A stretch of DNA of 64,000 bases from the NCBI GenBank assembly GCA_947498935.1, contig CANMMM010000016.1, positions 61,611 to 125,610 on the forward strand, read 5' to 3'. Within the stretch, counting starts at the first letter, position 1; each line of letters starts with the position of its first letter. This DNA is from an uncultured Aquimarina sp. (GTDB lineage Bacteria; Bacteroidota; Bacteroidia; Flavobacteriales; Flavobacteriaceae). Shown here in pieces: positions 45,938 through 54,885 of the stretch. Below the pieces are notes generated by a model. The model was not told where the DNA came from. It searched no databases and saw only the letters and a program-made list of their open reading frames with translations. The translations under genes were made by a program, and so were the position numbers.

Positions 45938-46693
45938 ATGTTAACTAAAAGAATTATACCTTGTCTAGATATTAAAAATGGACGTACTGTAAAGGGGGTG
46001 AATTTTGTAGATTTGCGCGATGCAGGTGACCCTGTAGAATTGGCGCAATTATACTCAGATGCAGGGGCTGATGAGCTGGTGTTTCTGGATATTTCTGCTA
46101 CGGAAGAAAGACGAAAAACATTAGCAGATTTAGTGCTGCGAGTAGCAGAAAAAGTAAATATACCCTTTACTGTAGGAGGTGGGATAGCTTCTGTAGAGGA
46201 TGTAGATATTTTATTACAGAACGGAGCTGATAAGGTATCTGTAAATTCTTCTGCGGTACGTAATCCAGAGTTAATTAATGAACTATCGGGAAAATTTGGG
46301 AGTCAGTGTATAACAGTAGCTATTGATGCTAAACAAATTGATGGTGAATGGATCGTACATTTGGTAGGAGGAAAAGTACCTACATCTCTTAATTTATTTG
46401 AATGGGCTAAAGAGGTGGCAGCACGTGGGGCTGGTGAAATTTTATTTACATCGATGGATAATGATGGTACTAAAGACGGTTTTGCAAACGCAGCATTAGC
46501 TAGGTTATCAGAAGAGTTAACGATTCCTGTGATTGCTTCGGGTGGTGCTGGTACGATACAGCATTTTGTAGATACATTTACAGAAGGTAAATCAGATGCT
46601 GCTCTGGCTGCAAGTATTTTTCATTTTAAAGAGATTGAAATCAGTGATCTAAAAAAAGAACTTGACAATAATAACATTCCTGTACGCTTATAG
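45938..46693 (+). CDS. hisF: Imidazole glycerol phosphate synthase subunit HisF
   Basis: The cyclase subunit, which uses ammonia from HisH to make imidazole glycerol phosphate and AICAR. The 251-residue barrel has catalytic Asp11 in [19 protein letters not shown] and the second Asp in [13 protein letters not shown], with phosphate loops [11 protein letters not shown] and [13 protein letters not shown]. Confidence 0.96.
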   Translation: MLTKRIIPCLDIKNGRTVKGVNFVDLRDAGDPVELAQLYSDAGADELVFLDISATEERRKTLADLVLRVAEKVNIPFTVGGGIASVEDVDILLQNGADKVSVNSSAVRNPELINELSGKFGSQCITVAIDAKQIDGEWIVHLVGGKVPTSLNLFEWAKEVAARGAGEILFTSMDNDGTKDGFANAALARLSEELTIPVIASGGAGTIQHFVDTFTEGKSDAALAASIFHFKEIEISDLKKELDNNNIPVRL

Positions 46694-46739
46694 TATACTC
46701 TCTATAGAATATTAGAGATTAATTTGGTTAGATATAATT

Positions 46740-47336
46740 ATGGAAATAAATTTTAATAAAAATAATGATGGTTTAGTACCTGCGATTATTCAGGATGCTG
46801 ATACTAAAAATGTACTGATGCTTGGTTATATGAACGAAGCAGCGTATGAAAAAACAATGGCTACTGAAAAAGTTACTTTTTATAGTCGTACGAAACAACG
46901 TCTATGGACGAAAGGTGAGGAGAGTGGTCATTTCCTGAAATTAGTGGATATCCAAAATGATTGTGATACTGATACATTATTACTAACGGTGCACCCTGTT
47001 GGACCTACCTGCCATGAAGGTACTGATACTTGCTGGGGACAAGAAAATACACAAACTTTTGGTTTTTTATCTACATTAGAACAGACGATACAAGATAGAA
47101 AGGACAATCAAGATGATGAACAATCGTATGTAGCCTCTTTGTTTCGAAAAGGAATGAATAAAATAGCACAAAAAGTAGGAGAAGAGGCTGTAGAAGTAGT
47201 GATAGAAGCTAAGGATGATAATGAGAAACTGTTCTTAGATGAGAGTGCAGATCTACTATTTCATTATTTAATTTTATTAAAAGCAAAAGGGTATTCATTA
47301 AATGATGTTGTAGAGGTTTTAAAGTCAAGAGGTTAG
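46740..47336 (+). CDS. hisIE: Bifunctional HisIE (phosphoribosyl-AMP cyclohydrolase / phosphoribosyl-ATP pyrophosphatase)
   Basis: Second and third steps of the pathway in one 198-residue protein. HisI is ~1-105 (metal sites in DCDTDTLLLTV and the CHEGTDTC zinc motif; QRLWTKGEESGHFL). HisE is ~110-198 (SLFRKGMNKIAQKVGEEAVEVVIEAK, a MazG-like helix pair). It is the last gene of the operon and is followed by two hairpin terminators. Confidence 0.96.
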   Translation: MEINFNKNNDGLVPAIIQDADTKNVLMLGYMNEAAYEKTMATEKVTFYSRTKQRLWTKGEESGHFLKLVDIQNDCDTDTLLLTVHPVGPTCHEGTDTCWGQENTQTFGFLSTLEQTIQDRKDNQDDEQSYVASLFRKGMNKIAQKVGEEAVEVVIEAKDDNEKLFLDESADLLFHYLILLKAKGYSLNDVVEVLKSRG

Positions 47337-47425
47337 TGTTTTTTTTTAAAAAATAGGGGTAACAAATCTTCTTTTTTTGACACTATATAATAATTATAAA
47401 ACTTGCAAACAGTAAAATTGTAATA

Positions 47426-47453
47426 AAAAGACTACAGTAATGTAGTTTTTTTT
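47426..47453 (+). terminator. his operon terminator 1
   Basis: ACTACA pairs with TGTAGT around a GTAA loop (extended by flanking A and T runs), followed by eight T. It lies about 90 bases past hisIE. Confidence 0.7.
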
Positions 47454-47458
47454 CGTTC

Positions 47459-47497
47459 AAAAAACTCATTAAACAGTTTATGTGAGTTTTTTTTGGG
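47459..47497 (+). terminator. his operon terminator 2
   Basis: AAAAAACTCA pairs with TGAGTTTTTT, followed by further T. The second hairpin in tandem directly after the first suggests a two-stage stop. The gap from 47500 to 47830 is AT-rich with short palindromes (TGCTGTATAACAGCA) and no coding sequence. Confidence 0.6.
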
Positions 47498-47830
47498 TTA
47501 AAATGCAAATATTTGCTATTAGATAGATGTTATTTGTAAAATAATTCATTGTTTTGTTAAACAATTTGTTTAAATAATTTCTGGAAAATGCTGTATAACA
47601 GCAAGAAAGATGTCGTTTAAATAATTGTTAGAAGCATAAGTACATCAAAAAATAATTGGTTTTCTGTATAGAGAAGGCCTAGGGTTTTAAATGTATTTAA
47701 AAAACGTATCGTTTTTAGACATAATAATTATTATTAATTAAATGTATGCTGACCAACCTTACACTACGTATACTACAATATAAAGTATTATATGTGCTGT
47801 TACAAAAGGCATATATCAAATTTTTAAATT

Positions 47831-50590
47831 TTGAAGTATATAAGAAAACCGATATTACTATGTATAGTAGTGGTATCTCTGTTGTCTGATGTAATGATTG
47901 CACAATGCAATCAGGAGCAGACGATTACTAAATGTGACATCTTATCAATAGATTTTGATACTGATGGTAGACCTGATGGAATTATTAATTTGTATGCAGA
48001 AACAGGGACTACACCAGCAGATGGTGTTTGGTCTACTTCTGTAGATATTGCCATTACTTTAGATACCACGACTGGTAATTTATCTACATGGGAGTTGCGA
48101 ACTTCTTCTCTAAATATTGAAAACTATCAGTTTGTTTTATCCAATACTACGTGTGGTACAGATCCTGTACTTACAGCTAATTTAGTACTGGGTGCTTATT
48201 CTGGTATAGCATTGCCTCCTGATGATGATGATATTAATTATTATATCTGTAATACAGACCAGGTAGATTTGAATACAGTATTGGTGTCTAATAATGTAAT
48301 ACCAGTAGCACATATTAATGGTACTTGGTCATTGGCTCCTAATAACCCAGCAGGAGGAATCTTGAATGAAAGCAAGTTTTCGGGGGTTGTAGATTACCAG
48401 CCTGGAATCCCTAGAATTGATCAAAATGTTTATGAATTGGTGTATACTGTGCCAGGAATAACACCCTGTGCTCCTTCTGCACAAACAACTGTAAAGGTAT
48501 CTGTAGTGCGACAAGTAGATGCAGGAACTCCTACGCTAACCGCTATTTGTGAAAGTGAAATTATAGCAGGTAATTGGGGTGCTGATATAGATGTGCGTGA
48601 TGATCAATATCTTTTGGGTGAGGATATTGAAGGGTTTTGGAAAGATGATCTGAATGGAACAAGTCAAAACCTAATTATCAATATCGAAAATTTATATGAT
48701 GCACTTACAGTAAATGGTACAAACCCCAGATTCGGCTGTAAATCGTATAATTTTGAATACATCGTAGAAAAGAGATCAGTAGTATGTAATGATGAAAATG
48801 CTGTGGTTTCTTTCGTGATTTATGAACAACTTAGAGATTTAGCACAAAATACGTTTCCTTCTTTATGTCCAGGAAAAACAGAAGACCCTCCTCTGATCGT
48901 CGAGTTGTATGACTTAATTGGATTTACACCTGGTTTTGAATATTTTAGTGAAGAGTTTACGAATTGGGAATTTATCTCTGGACCGAGTGATTTAGGATTA
49001 GTAACTAAGAGAACAACAGATCCTATGCTTTCGATAGATGATCTACGTTGTATGGAAGATCCTGCTATTACAGATGATGCTTTAGAAGCACCATACTACG
49101 ATCCTAAAGGAAGTGTTAATATAACAGGAGCACAAGCAGGCGAATATAGATTTCGATTTTATGTATGTTCGGAGGTTGTAGGGTTTGGATGTGATCAATG
49201 TCCTAATCGAGAGATAGAAGTAGTATTACAGATTTTGCCTGAGGACTATGCGGGTGAGGATACTATTGTAGAGCTTTGTGAGAGTGAAGGGAGTGTAGAT
49301 CTAAGAAGCCTGTTAAGTACTAATGGCACTGACACTGTAGTTACGACAGGTACTTGGACGGATGCTGATGGAAATACAGTGCCAAATACTTTTGATTTTC
49401 CTGCGGTTACGTATCCTGCTACGTTTACATTTACATATGGAACTGTGACTGCGGATAATTGTTTAGATGATGCTGAATTAACGCTAACAGTTTTAAAATT
49501 ACCAAATGCAGGTACGGATGGAAGTATCACTTTATGTTCTGATAATTTAACGATTACTTTGTTTGATTTATTAGGGGGGACACCAGACACAACGGGTATT
49601 TGGACGGGCCCTTTTGGTTATCAATCAGAGGATCACTTAGGTGTTTTTGATGCTGCTGATATAAGCCTACCTATTTTGGGGCCTGGAGTATATACTTATA
49701 CGGTACCAGGGAATACATCATGCACAGATCCTGATGTAGCTAGTGTAACGATCAGTGTGGTAGATCCAGTAGCTATTGGTACGGATCGTTTTGATACATT
49801 TTGTAAGATAGATGGGCGTGTAAATTTATTCTCAATTTTGGATAATGATACTCCGAGGATTGGTGGATTCGAGGACACGGATGGTACGGGAGCTTTACTA
49901 GCAGATGGTACATTAGAGTTTGAAACACTTACGAATGGAATATTTAATTTTAGATATGTAATTCCGAATACAGCACCTTGTGATGAGTCTGCATTAGTGG
50001 TGTCTGTTCAATTAGTAGATTTACCAGAGCCAGTAGTGCCCGCACAAGAATTTTGTATCCTAGATGCAGCCAGATTAGATGATATACCGGTAGATGTATC
50101 GAACTATAACTGGTATAGTACTATAGAAAGTACATCTCCTATTATTGATAATCCTTTATTATTTGATGAACAAGTGTTTTACATTGCTACAGTAGATGCT
50201 GATAATTGCGAATCAGAACGTGTATCGGTTAGTGTAACTATCCTAAATATGGGAGAGCGATTTGCTGATGGCAGTATCTGTACATTGGATTTCCAAGACG
50301 GTGTTTCTCCTGATGGGAATAATCAAAATGATACGTTTCAGTTAGTAAGAGATGATATTCCACAGCCTTTTAATATTCCTGAGGCATTTCCAGATCATTC
50401 GTTAGAGATTTTTAATCGTTATGGTACTAAGGTGTTTGAAGGTACTATTAATACGCAAGAGTTTAGAGGAGAGAGTAATGTATCGATACGATTAGGTGAT
50501 GATCTACCATCAGGTACTTATTTCTACATTTTTAATCCAAATTTTGAAAATAATCTTCCAATTCAAGGAAGTTTTTACCTAAGTAGATAA
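47831..50590 (+). CDS. T9SS type-B secreted protein with gliding-motility-associated C-terminal domain
   Basis: A 919-residue exported protein with a TTG start and signal peptide (MKYIRKPILLCIVVVSLLSDVMIAQ). The body is a series of ~80-90 residue beta-rich repeats, each with the pattern seen in VELCESEGSVDLRSLLSTNG and TLCSDNLTITLFDLLGGTPD; similar repeats occur in large Bacteroidota adhesins. The C-terminal ~90 residues (VSPDGNNQNDTF, LEIFNRYGTKVFEG, LPSGTYFYIF) are the type-B sorting domain (CHU_C-like). It should be exported through the type IX system. The next two genes, 5 and 6 bases apart, encode the usual PorP/SprF and OmpA partners. Confidence 0.9.
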   Translation: MKYIRKPILLCIVVVSLLSDVMIAQCNQEQTITKCDILSIDFDTDGRPDGIINLYAETGTTPADGVWSTSVDIAITLDTTTGNLSTWELRTSSLNIENYQFVLSNTTCGTDPVLTANLVLGAYSGIALPPDDDDINYYICNTDQVDLNTVLVSNNVIPVAHINGTWSLAPNNPAGGILNESKFSGVVDYQPGIPRIDQNVYELVYTVPGITPCAPSAQTTVKVSVVRQVDAGTPTLTAICESEIIAGNWGADIDVRDDQYLLGEDIEGFWKDDLNGTSQNLIINIENLYDALTVNGTNPRFGCKSYNFEYIVEKRSVVCNDENAVVSFVIYEQLRDLAQNTFPSLCPGKTEDPPLIVELYDLIGFTPGFEYFSEEFTNWEFISGPSDLGLVTKRTTDPMLSIDDLRCMEDPAITDDALEAPYYDPKGSVNITGAQAGEYRFRFYVCSEVVGFGCDQCPNREIEVVLQILPEDYAGEDTIVELCESEGSVDLRSLLSTNGTDTVVTTGTWTDADGNTVPNTFDFPAVTYPATFTFTYGTVTADNCLDDAELTLTVLKLPNAGTDGSITLCSDNLTITLFDLLGGTPDTTGIWTGPFGYQSEDHLGVFDAADISLPILGPGVYTYTVPGNTSCTDPDVASVTISVVDPVAIGTDRFDTFCKIDGRVNLFSILDNDTPRIGGFEDTDGTGALLADGTLEFETLTNGIFNFRYVIPNTAPCDESALVVSVQLVDLPEPVVPAQEFCILDAARLDDIPVDVSNYNWYSTIESTSPIIDNPLLFDEQVFYIATVDADNCESERVSVSVTILNMGERFADGSICTLDFQDGVSPDGNNQNDTFQLVRDDIPQPFNIPEAFPDHSLEIFNRYGTKVFEGTINTQEFRGESNVSIRLGDDLPSGTYFYIFNPNFENNLPIQGSFYLSR

Positions 50591-50595
50591 TAGCC

Positions 50596-51513
50596 ATGAG
50601 ATCAATCTTTATTTTTAGTATTGCTTTTTTCGTATGTGTAATCACATATGGACAGCAAGAGCCACAATACTCTCAGTATATGTACAACATGAGTACGGTC
50701 AATCCTGCATATGTAACGAATCAGAGTGGATTAATTTCTACAGGTTTGTTATACAGAAATCAATGGACTGGGATAGAGGGATCTCCTGAAACAGCAAATG
50801 TTTTTGGAAATATTCCTCTAAATGAGAAAATAGAACTCAGTGTTAATTATATAAATGATAGGATAGGAGATGCACTGAGTGTAAATAATAACTACTTTAA
50901 TGTAGATTTTGCATACATTACGCAGTTGTCGGATGCATTTCGTCTGTCTTATGGATTGAAAGCGGGTATCAATAGCTTTAAGTTAGATGCTGCTGGATCC
51001 GATGTAGCAGATGATCCAGCTTTTGCAGCAGCTAATTCGGAGTTACAGCTTACAGTGGGAGCAGGTTTGTTTTTATTTACGCATAATTTTTATTTTGGAG
51101 TTTCTTCTCCTAATGTATTGCCTAATGATGTAAGTATTGGTGCTTTTGGAGTAGCGCAGTCTAAAACACATTTATATGCTATTTCGGGTTATGTGTTTGA
51201 TTTTGTATCGAATGTAAAATTAAAACCTTCTGTGGTTGCAAAACAGGTTATTGACTCACCTCTTACATTTGATGTGTCTTTGAACTCGTTATTATATGAT
51301 AAAATAGAATTAGGAGTCTCATATCGTTTTGAAGATGCAGTAGTAGCGCTCGCAGGATTTAATATTACTCGTAACCTAAAGATTGGATATGCTTATGATT
51401 TTAGCACTAGTAGGTTGAGTGGATATAATAATGGAAGCCATGAAATCATGTTGTTGTACAATTTTGATTTGCTTAATTTTAGAAATAAACATACATCTCC
51501 AAGATTCTTCTAG
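50596..51513 (+). CDS. PorP/SprF family type IX secretion membrane protein
   Basis: A 305-residue outer-membrane protein with a signal peptide (MRSIFIFSIAFFVCVITYG) and the family start QQEPQYSQYMYNMSTVNPAYV, followed by membrane strands ending in a terminal barrel strand before FRNKHTSPRFF. SprF in Flavobacterium johnsoniae is needed for surface delivery of the type-B adhesin SprB encoded beside it. By analogy this protein serves the 919-residue protein just upstream (5-base gap). Confidence 0.92.
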   Translation: MRSIFIFSIAFFVCVITYGQQEPQYSQYMYNMSTVNPAYVTNQSGLISTGLLYRNQWTGIEGSPETANVFGNIPLNEKIELSVNYINDRIGDALSVNNNYFNVDFAYITQLSDAFRLSYGLKAGINSFKLDAAGSDVADDPAFAAANSELQLTVGAGLFLFTHNFYFGVSSPNVLPNDVSIGAFGVAQSKTHLYAISGYVFDFVSNVKLKPSVVAKQVIDSPLTFDVSLNSLLYDKIELGVSYRFEDAVVALAGFNITRNLKIGYAYDFSTSRLSGYNNGSHEIMLLYNFDLLNFRNKHTSPRFF

Positions 51514-51519
51514 CATATT

Positions 51520-53568
51520 ATGAAAAAAATTACACTAATATTAATAGCCATTTTTACTGTGCAGATGTCTTTTGCACAGAAAAAGAGTAGAGCAGATCGT
51601 TTTTTTGAAAAAGGAGATTATATCAATGCTGCCAAAGAATATGAGCAGCAATTAGATAAAGAAGGTTACTCTAAAGAAATTTTACAGAATATAGCAACAG
51701 CCTATTATAATACATTTCAATTTAAAGAAGCGTATCGATATTTAAAGATGCTAAAAAAAGGACGGTTTTATCAAAAAGATAAGTCCTATGATAATAGCTA
51801 TAATTTTATGCTCTATCAAGTATTAGCTTCTTTAGGCAAATACCAGTCATCTGTAAAGATATTAGATGCGTATAAAAGAAATGAAGGAGACTTATCATTG
51901 AACGCTTCTGATGCAATTACTACTATAGAGGCTTTTAAGCTTAAAGATGATGATTATACGATACAAGAAACACAGTTTAATACGGATGCTTCTGAATTTG
52001 GAGCTGTAAAAATAGATAGTACGATCTATTTTACTTCTGATCGAGGTACTGGTAGTAATTTTATGGGAAAAAAATATGAATGGACCCATCGTTCATATTT
52101 AGATATTTATAGTGTAAAAGTAAATGAAGCACTAACACCTACTTCTGAAATTGAAGCATTGGAATCTACGATTAATACGAAATTACACGAAGGTAATTTT
52201 TGTTTTAGTGCAGATGGAAATACGATTTATTTTTCGAAGAGTAATTCTGAAAAGGGTAAAAATAAATACGATAGTTTAGGTACGAATGTGGTGTATCTAT
52301 ATAAATCGGTAAAGGTAGATGGTGTGTGGTCTAAATCAGAGAAACTTCCTTTTAATAATAAAGAATATTCTATAGAGCATCCAGCTTTAAGTGTAGATAA
52401 TATGATTCTGTACGTAGCTTCTAATAAACCAGGTGGCTATGGAGATTTTGATATCTATTCGATAGCGATTAATACTGATGGCACGTATGGAACTCCTATG
52501 AATATGGGGCCAATCATTAATACGCCTCATCGGGAGCAGTTTCCTTTTGTACGCAATGATGGTGCTTTGTTTTTCTCTTCTAATGGCCATTTAGGGCTGG
52601 GGATGATGGATATTTTTGTCTCAGAATTACAAGGGCTAACGTATACAAAACCTGTAAATTTAGGAGCTCCCATAAATTCTAGTTTCGATGATTTTTCTAT
52701 CAGTTATTACAATGATACAGATGGCTTTTTTGCCTCTAATAGATTGCATAAAACAGATGATGATATCTTTTCTTTTACGCAGACTGGAGAGATTTTTCGT
52801 AGAAAATATATAGCTAGGTTTGAGGTAAAAGATTTTGCTACCGATAATTATGTACCTAATGCTAAAGTTGCAATACATGATACTAAGGGAACTGTGATTT
52901 ATGAACAGCAATTGGATAGTGTAGGAACGTTCAGTGCAGAAATTTTTCCTGATCGGTATGATTTTAGAGCTTCTGCAGAAGGGTATAAATCAAATATGAA
53001 GCCTATTTTGATCAAAGATAAAGAGCAGGAAACGTATCTTATCTATTTAGAAAAAGAAAAACCATTAGTTACAGAGACTACACCAGAAACATTAGCGAAT
53101 ACACCTAGTATAACGTCTACGCCCAAAGAAAAGCAATTAACTCCTGCTGAATTGAGAAAAGAATTATTAGCAGATAAGGAAGGGCCAGAAGTAGTGGAGA
53201 AAAACGGTAAGTTATTTTTCCAATTACCTCCTATTTATTTTGATTATGACAAATGGAATATCAGGGCTGATTCTAAAAAAGTATTGGATGCGTTTGCACT
53301 AAAATTAGAAAAGTATAAAACAGTATACATAAAAATTGATTCTCATACGGATAGTAGAGGTACAGCAGAGTACAATCAAGTACTGTCTGAAAAACGTGCG
53401 GAATCGACTAGAAATTATTTAGCACTAATAGGGTATGTAAATGCGAGGCGAATGAAATTCGAAGGATTTGGAGAGTCTAAACCATTGATTGATTGTGAAT
53501 CTAAGGAATGCTCAGAAAAAGAACACCAAACCAATCGTAGAAGTGAATTTGAAATTATTAAATACTAA
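51520..53568 (+). CDS. OmpA-family protein with TPR, PD40 and carboxypeptidase-regulatory-like domains
   Basis: A 682-residue exported protein of the type always found with PorP/SprF cassettes. Signal peptide MKKITLILIAIFTVQMSFA; TPR-like repeats ~25-110; a beta-propeller-like region of WD40-like (PD40) repeats (FTSDRGTGSN, FSADGNTIYFSKS, ASNKPGGYGDFDIYSI, FSSNGHLGLGMMDIFVSE); a beta-sandwich (ARFEVKDFATDNYVPNAKVAI, ~430-505); and a C-terminal OmpA domain (IDSHTDSRGTAEYNQVLSEKRAESTRNYL). It probably ties the T9SS cargo complex to peptidoglycan. Confidence 0.92.
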   Translation: MKKITLILIAIFTVQMSFAQKKSRADRFFEKGDYINAAKEYEQQLDKEGYSKEILQNIATAYYNTFQFKEAYRYLKMLKKGRFYQKDKSYDNSYNFMLYQVLASLGKYQSSVKILDAYKRNEGDLSLNASDAITTIEAFKLKDDDYTIQETQFNTDASEFGAVKIDSTIYFTSDRGTGSNFMGKKYEWTHRSYLDIYSVKVNEALTPTSEIEALESTINTKLHEGNFCFSADGNTIYFSKSNSEKGKNKYDSLGTNVVYLYKSVKVDGVWSKSEKLPFNNKEYSIEHPALSVDNMILYVASNKPGGYGDFDIYSIAINTDGTYGTPMNMGPIINTPHREQFPFVRNDGALFFSSNGHLGLGMMDIFVSELQGLTYTKPVNLGAPINSSFDDFSISYYNDTDGFFASNRLHKTDDDIFSFTQTGEIFRRKYIARFEVKDFATDNYVPNAKVAIHDTKGTVIYEQQLDSVGTFSAEIFPDRYDFRASAEGYKSNMKPILIKDKEQETYLIYLEKEKPLVTETTPETLANTPSITSTPKEKQLTPAELRKELLADKEGPEVVEKNGKLFFQLPPIYFDYDKWNIRADSKKVLDAFALKLEKYKTVYIKIDSHTDSRGTAEYNQVLSEKRAESTRNYLALIGYVNARRMKFEGFGESKPLIDCESKECSEKEHQTNRRSEFEIIKY

Positions 53569-53601
53569 GATGATTTAAACTTTTTTCAATTTGTATAAAA
53601 T

Positions 53602-53640
53602 AACAGCCTAGGTATTAAGGCCTTGGCTGTTTTAGTTTTA
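53602..53640. terminator. Hairpin terminator between convergent genes
   Basis: AACAGCCTAGG pairs with CCTTGGCTGTT with one mismatch (T-T); T-run on the plus side, ending the T9SS cassette 33 bases past its stop and 8 bases short of the astacin gene stop. Confidence 0.75.
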
Positions 53641-54495
53641 TTATTCAGGATATATAAAACGCCGTCTTTTATATTCAGAAGCGTATAAAAGATCTACTCC
53701 TTTACTATCATAGTAGGATAGTACACTGGTATTGGTCGTAAAGGGTTGTCCGTTTTTTTTGAGAATGGTAGGTGCTCCATTTTTTGAAAACGCATATGAA
53801 CTGTACAGCATTCTACTATAAAAATCAAAAGGACTTTTTTCTTCGCCTACGTAACCATTTTCTATATAAGTCTTAAAATTAGAGGTATATGCTGGTTGTA
53901 TATTTTCGTGTACAATGGTTATAAAGTGATGTCTATCTTTTCGACTATGCTCATGCCATAACCCTATAGCGTGTCCAATTTCATGAATAGTATTGCCTGT
54001 GGTACATTGATCAGCTAGTGTAATAGTTTGCATGCCTCCAATCTTACCTATGTAAGAGGAACAACCGCTTCCATTTACAAATAAGATGTAATCTTTTTGA
54101 TAATTTCTGGGCTTAAATTTTAATTTGGTTTTGGATTCCCAGTGATGAATAGCATCAATCACTCTTTGTTTATTGGGTAAAGTATTACTAATGACGTAGT
54201 ATACATAACCCTTGTGCCATAACTGATCTGGTTTTGTAGTGCTTTTGGATGTGTTTTCTGTAGTAGGGATTAAAATATCACCTTCAAAAACATAGTGATC
54301 ATTAATTTCAGTCACGGCTAGCTGTTGTCTTCTAAAATTAATAAGCGTATGATTGCCTTTTTGGTTAGGAAATGCTAATTCGGGGTATACAACATTAGCA
54401 TTTTCGATTTCATACACTTCTTCTAATGCGTCACTACAAGAAATCATGTTCAGTAGTAAGACGGCTTTCATGCTTGATAGTAAAATTTTTTTCAT
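53641..54495 (-). CDS. Astacin-family (M12A) metalloprotease, lipoprotein
   Basis: A 284-residue zinc protease with a lipoprotein signal (AVLLLNMISC, Cys20). The astacin signature is complete: HEIGHAIGLWHEHSRKDR (zinc ligands His171, His175, His181; catalytic Glu172) and a Met-turn in YSRMLYSSYAF. The N-terminal region (DQLWHKGYVYYVISNTLPNKQRVIDAIHHWE) is the typical astacin start. There is no T9SS sorting domain, so I expect it to stay lipid-anchored in the envelope. Relatives in flavobacteria (flavastacin) are secreted. Alone on its strand, convergent with the T9SS cassette. Confidence 0.9.
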   Translation of the reverse strand: MKKILLSSMKAVLLLNMISCSDALEEVYEIENANVVYPELAFPNQKGNHTLINFRRQQLAVTEINDHYVFEGDILIPTTENTSKSTTKPDQLWHKGYVYYVISNTLPNKQRVIDAIHHWESKTKLKFKPRNYQKDYILFVNGSGCSSYIGKIGGMQTITLADQCTTGNTIHEIGHAIGLWHEHSRKDRHHFITIVHENIQPAYTSNFKTYIENGYVGEEKSPFDFYSRMLYSSYAFSKNGAPTILKKNGQPFTTNTSVLSYYDSKGVDLLYASEYKRRRFIYPE

Positions 54496-54736
54496 AATTA
54501 AAAAGGTTTAAAAGTATCTATATAAAATACTTAAAATATTGATTGTAAGCAATTTATAAGTTTGTTTCTTTTGGGTTTTAGTAATAAGTTTATGGTACTG
54601 ACGTAGGGATAAACATATTGATTTAGAAGATGAAAAGCAGCTTGTTTAGAGATGGTGTAAGAAAGGATACGAAGCTAAATAGTTATATGACTGTAAATTA
54701 GTAATGAATGTTACCTATGTTTTGAGGAGCAATGTT

Positions 54737-54768
54737 TTGTTTTCTAATAAATTAAATTGTAATTTTGC
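54737..54768 (+). promoter_or_regulatory. rpsA promoter (TTTG - 20 bp - TAATTTTG)
   Basis: Both elements of the Bacteroidota promoter are visible: TTTG at 54737-54740 and TAATTTTG at 54761-54768. The start would be near 54774, leaving an untranslated leader of about 110 bases before rpsA. The remaining upstream region from 54496 is AT-rich with nothing else identified. Confidence 0.65.
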
Positions 54769-54885
54769 ACTCCTTTTTAGCGAGTAAGAAAATAAAAAAA
54801 GGGGATGTCACTAATTTACAAAACGCTTCTGTAGCTGTTTTCGCTTTGATTTTCAAATAGGTACAGGATACAAATTTTATCTTCA

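Noticed and set aside
54805-54834. Nine-codon ORF (ATGTCACTAATT...) preceded by GGGG in the rpsA leader
   Set aside because: Too short to separate from chance; no amino-acid run or coupled hairpin that would suggest leader-peptide control.
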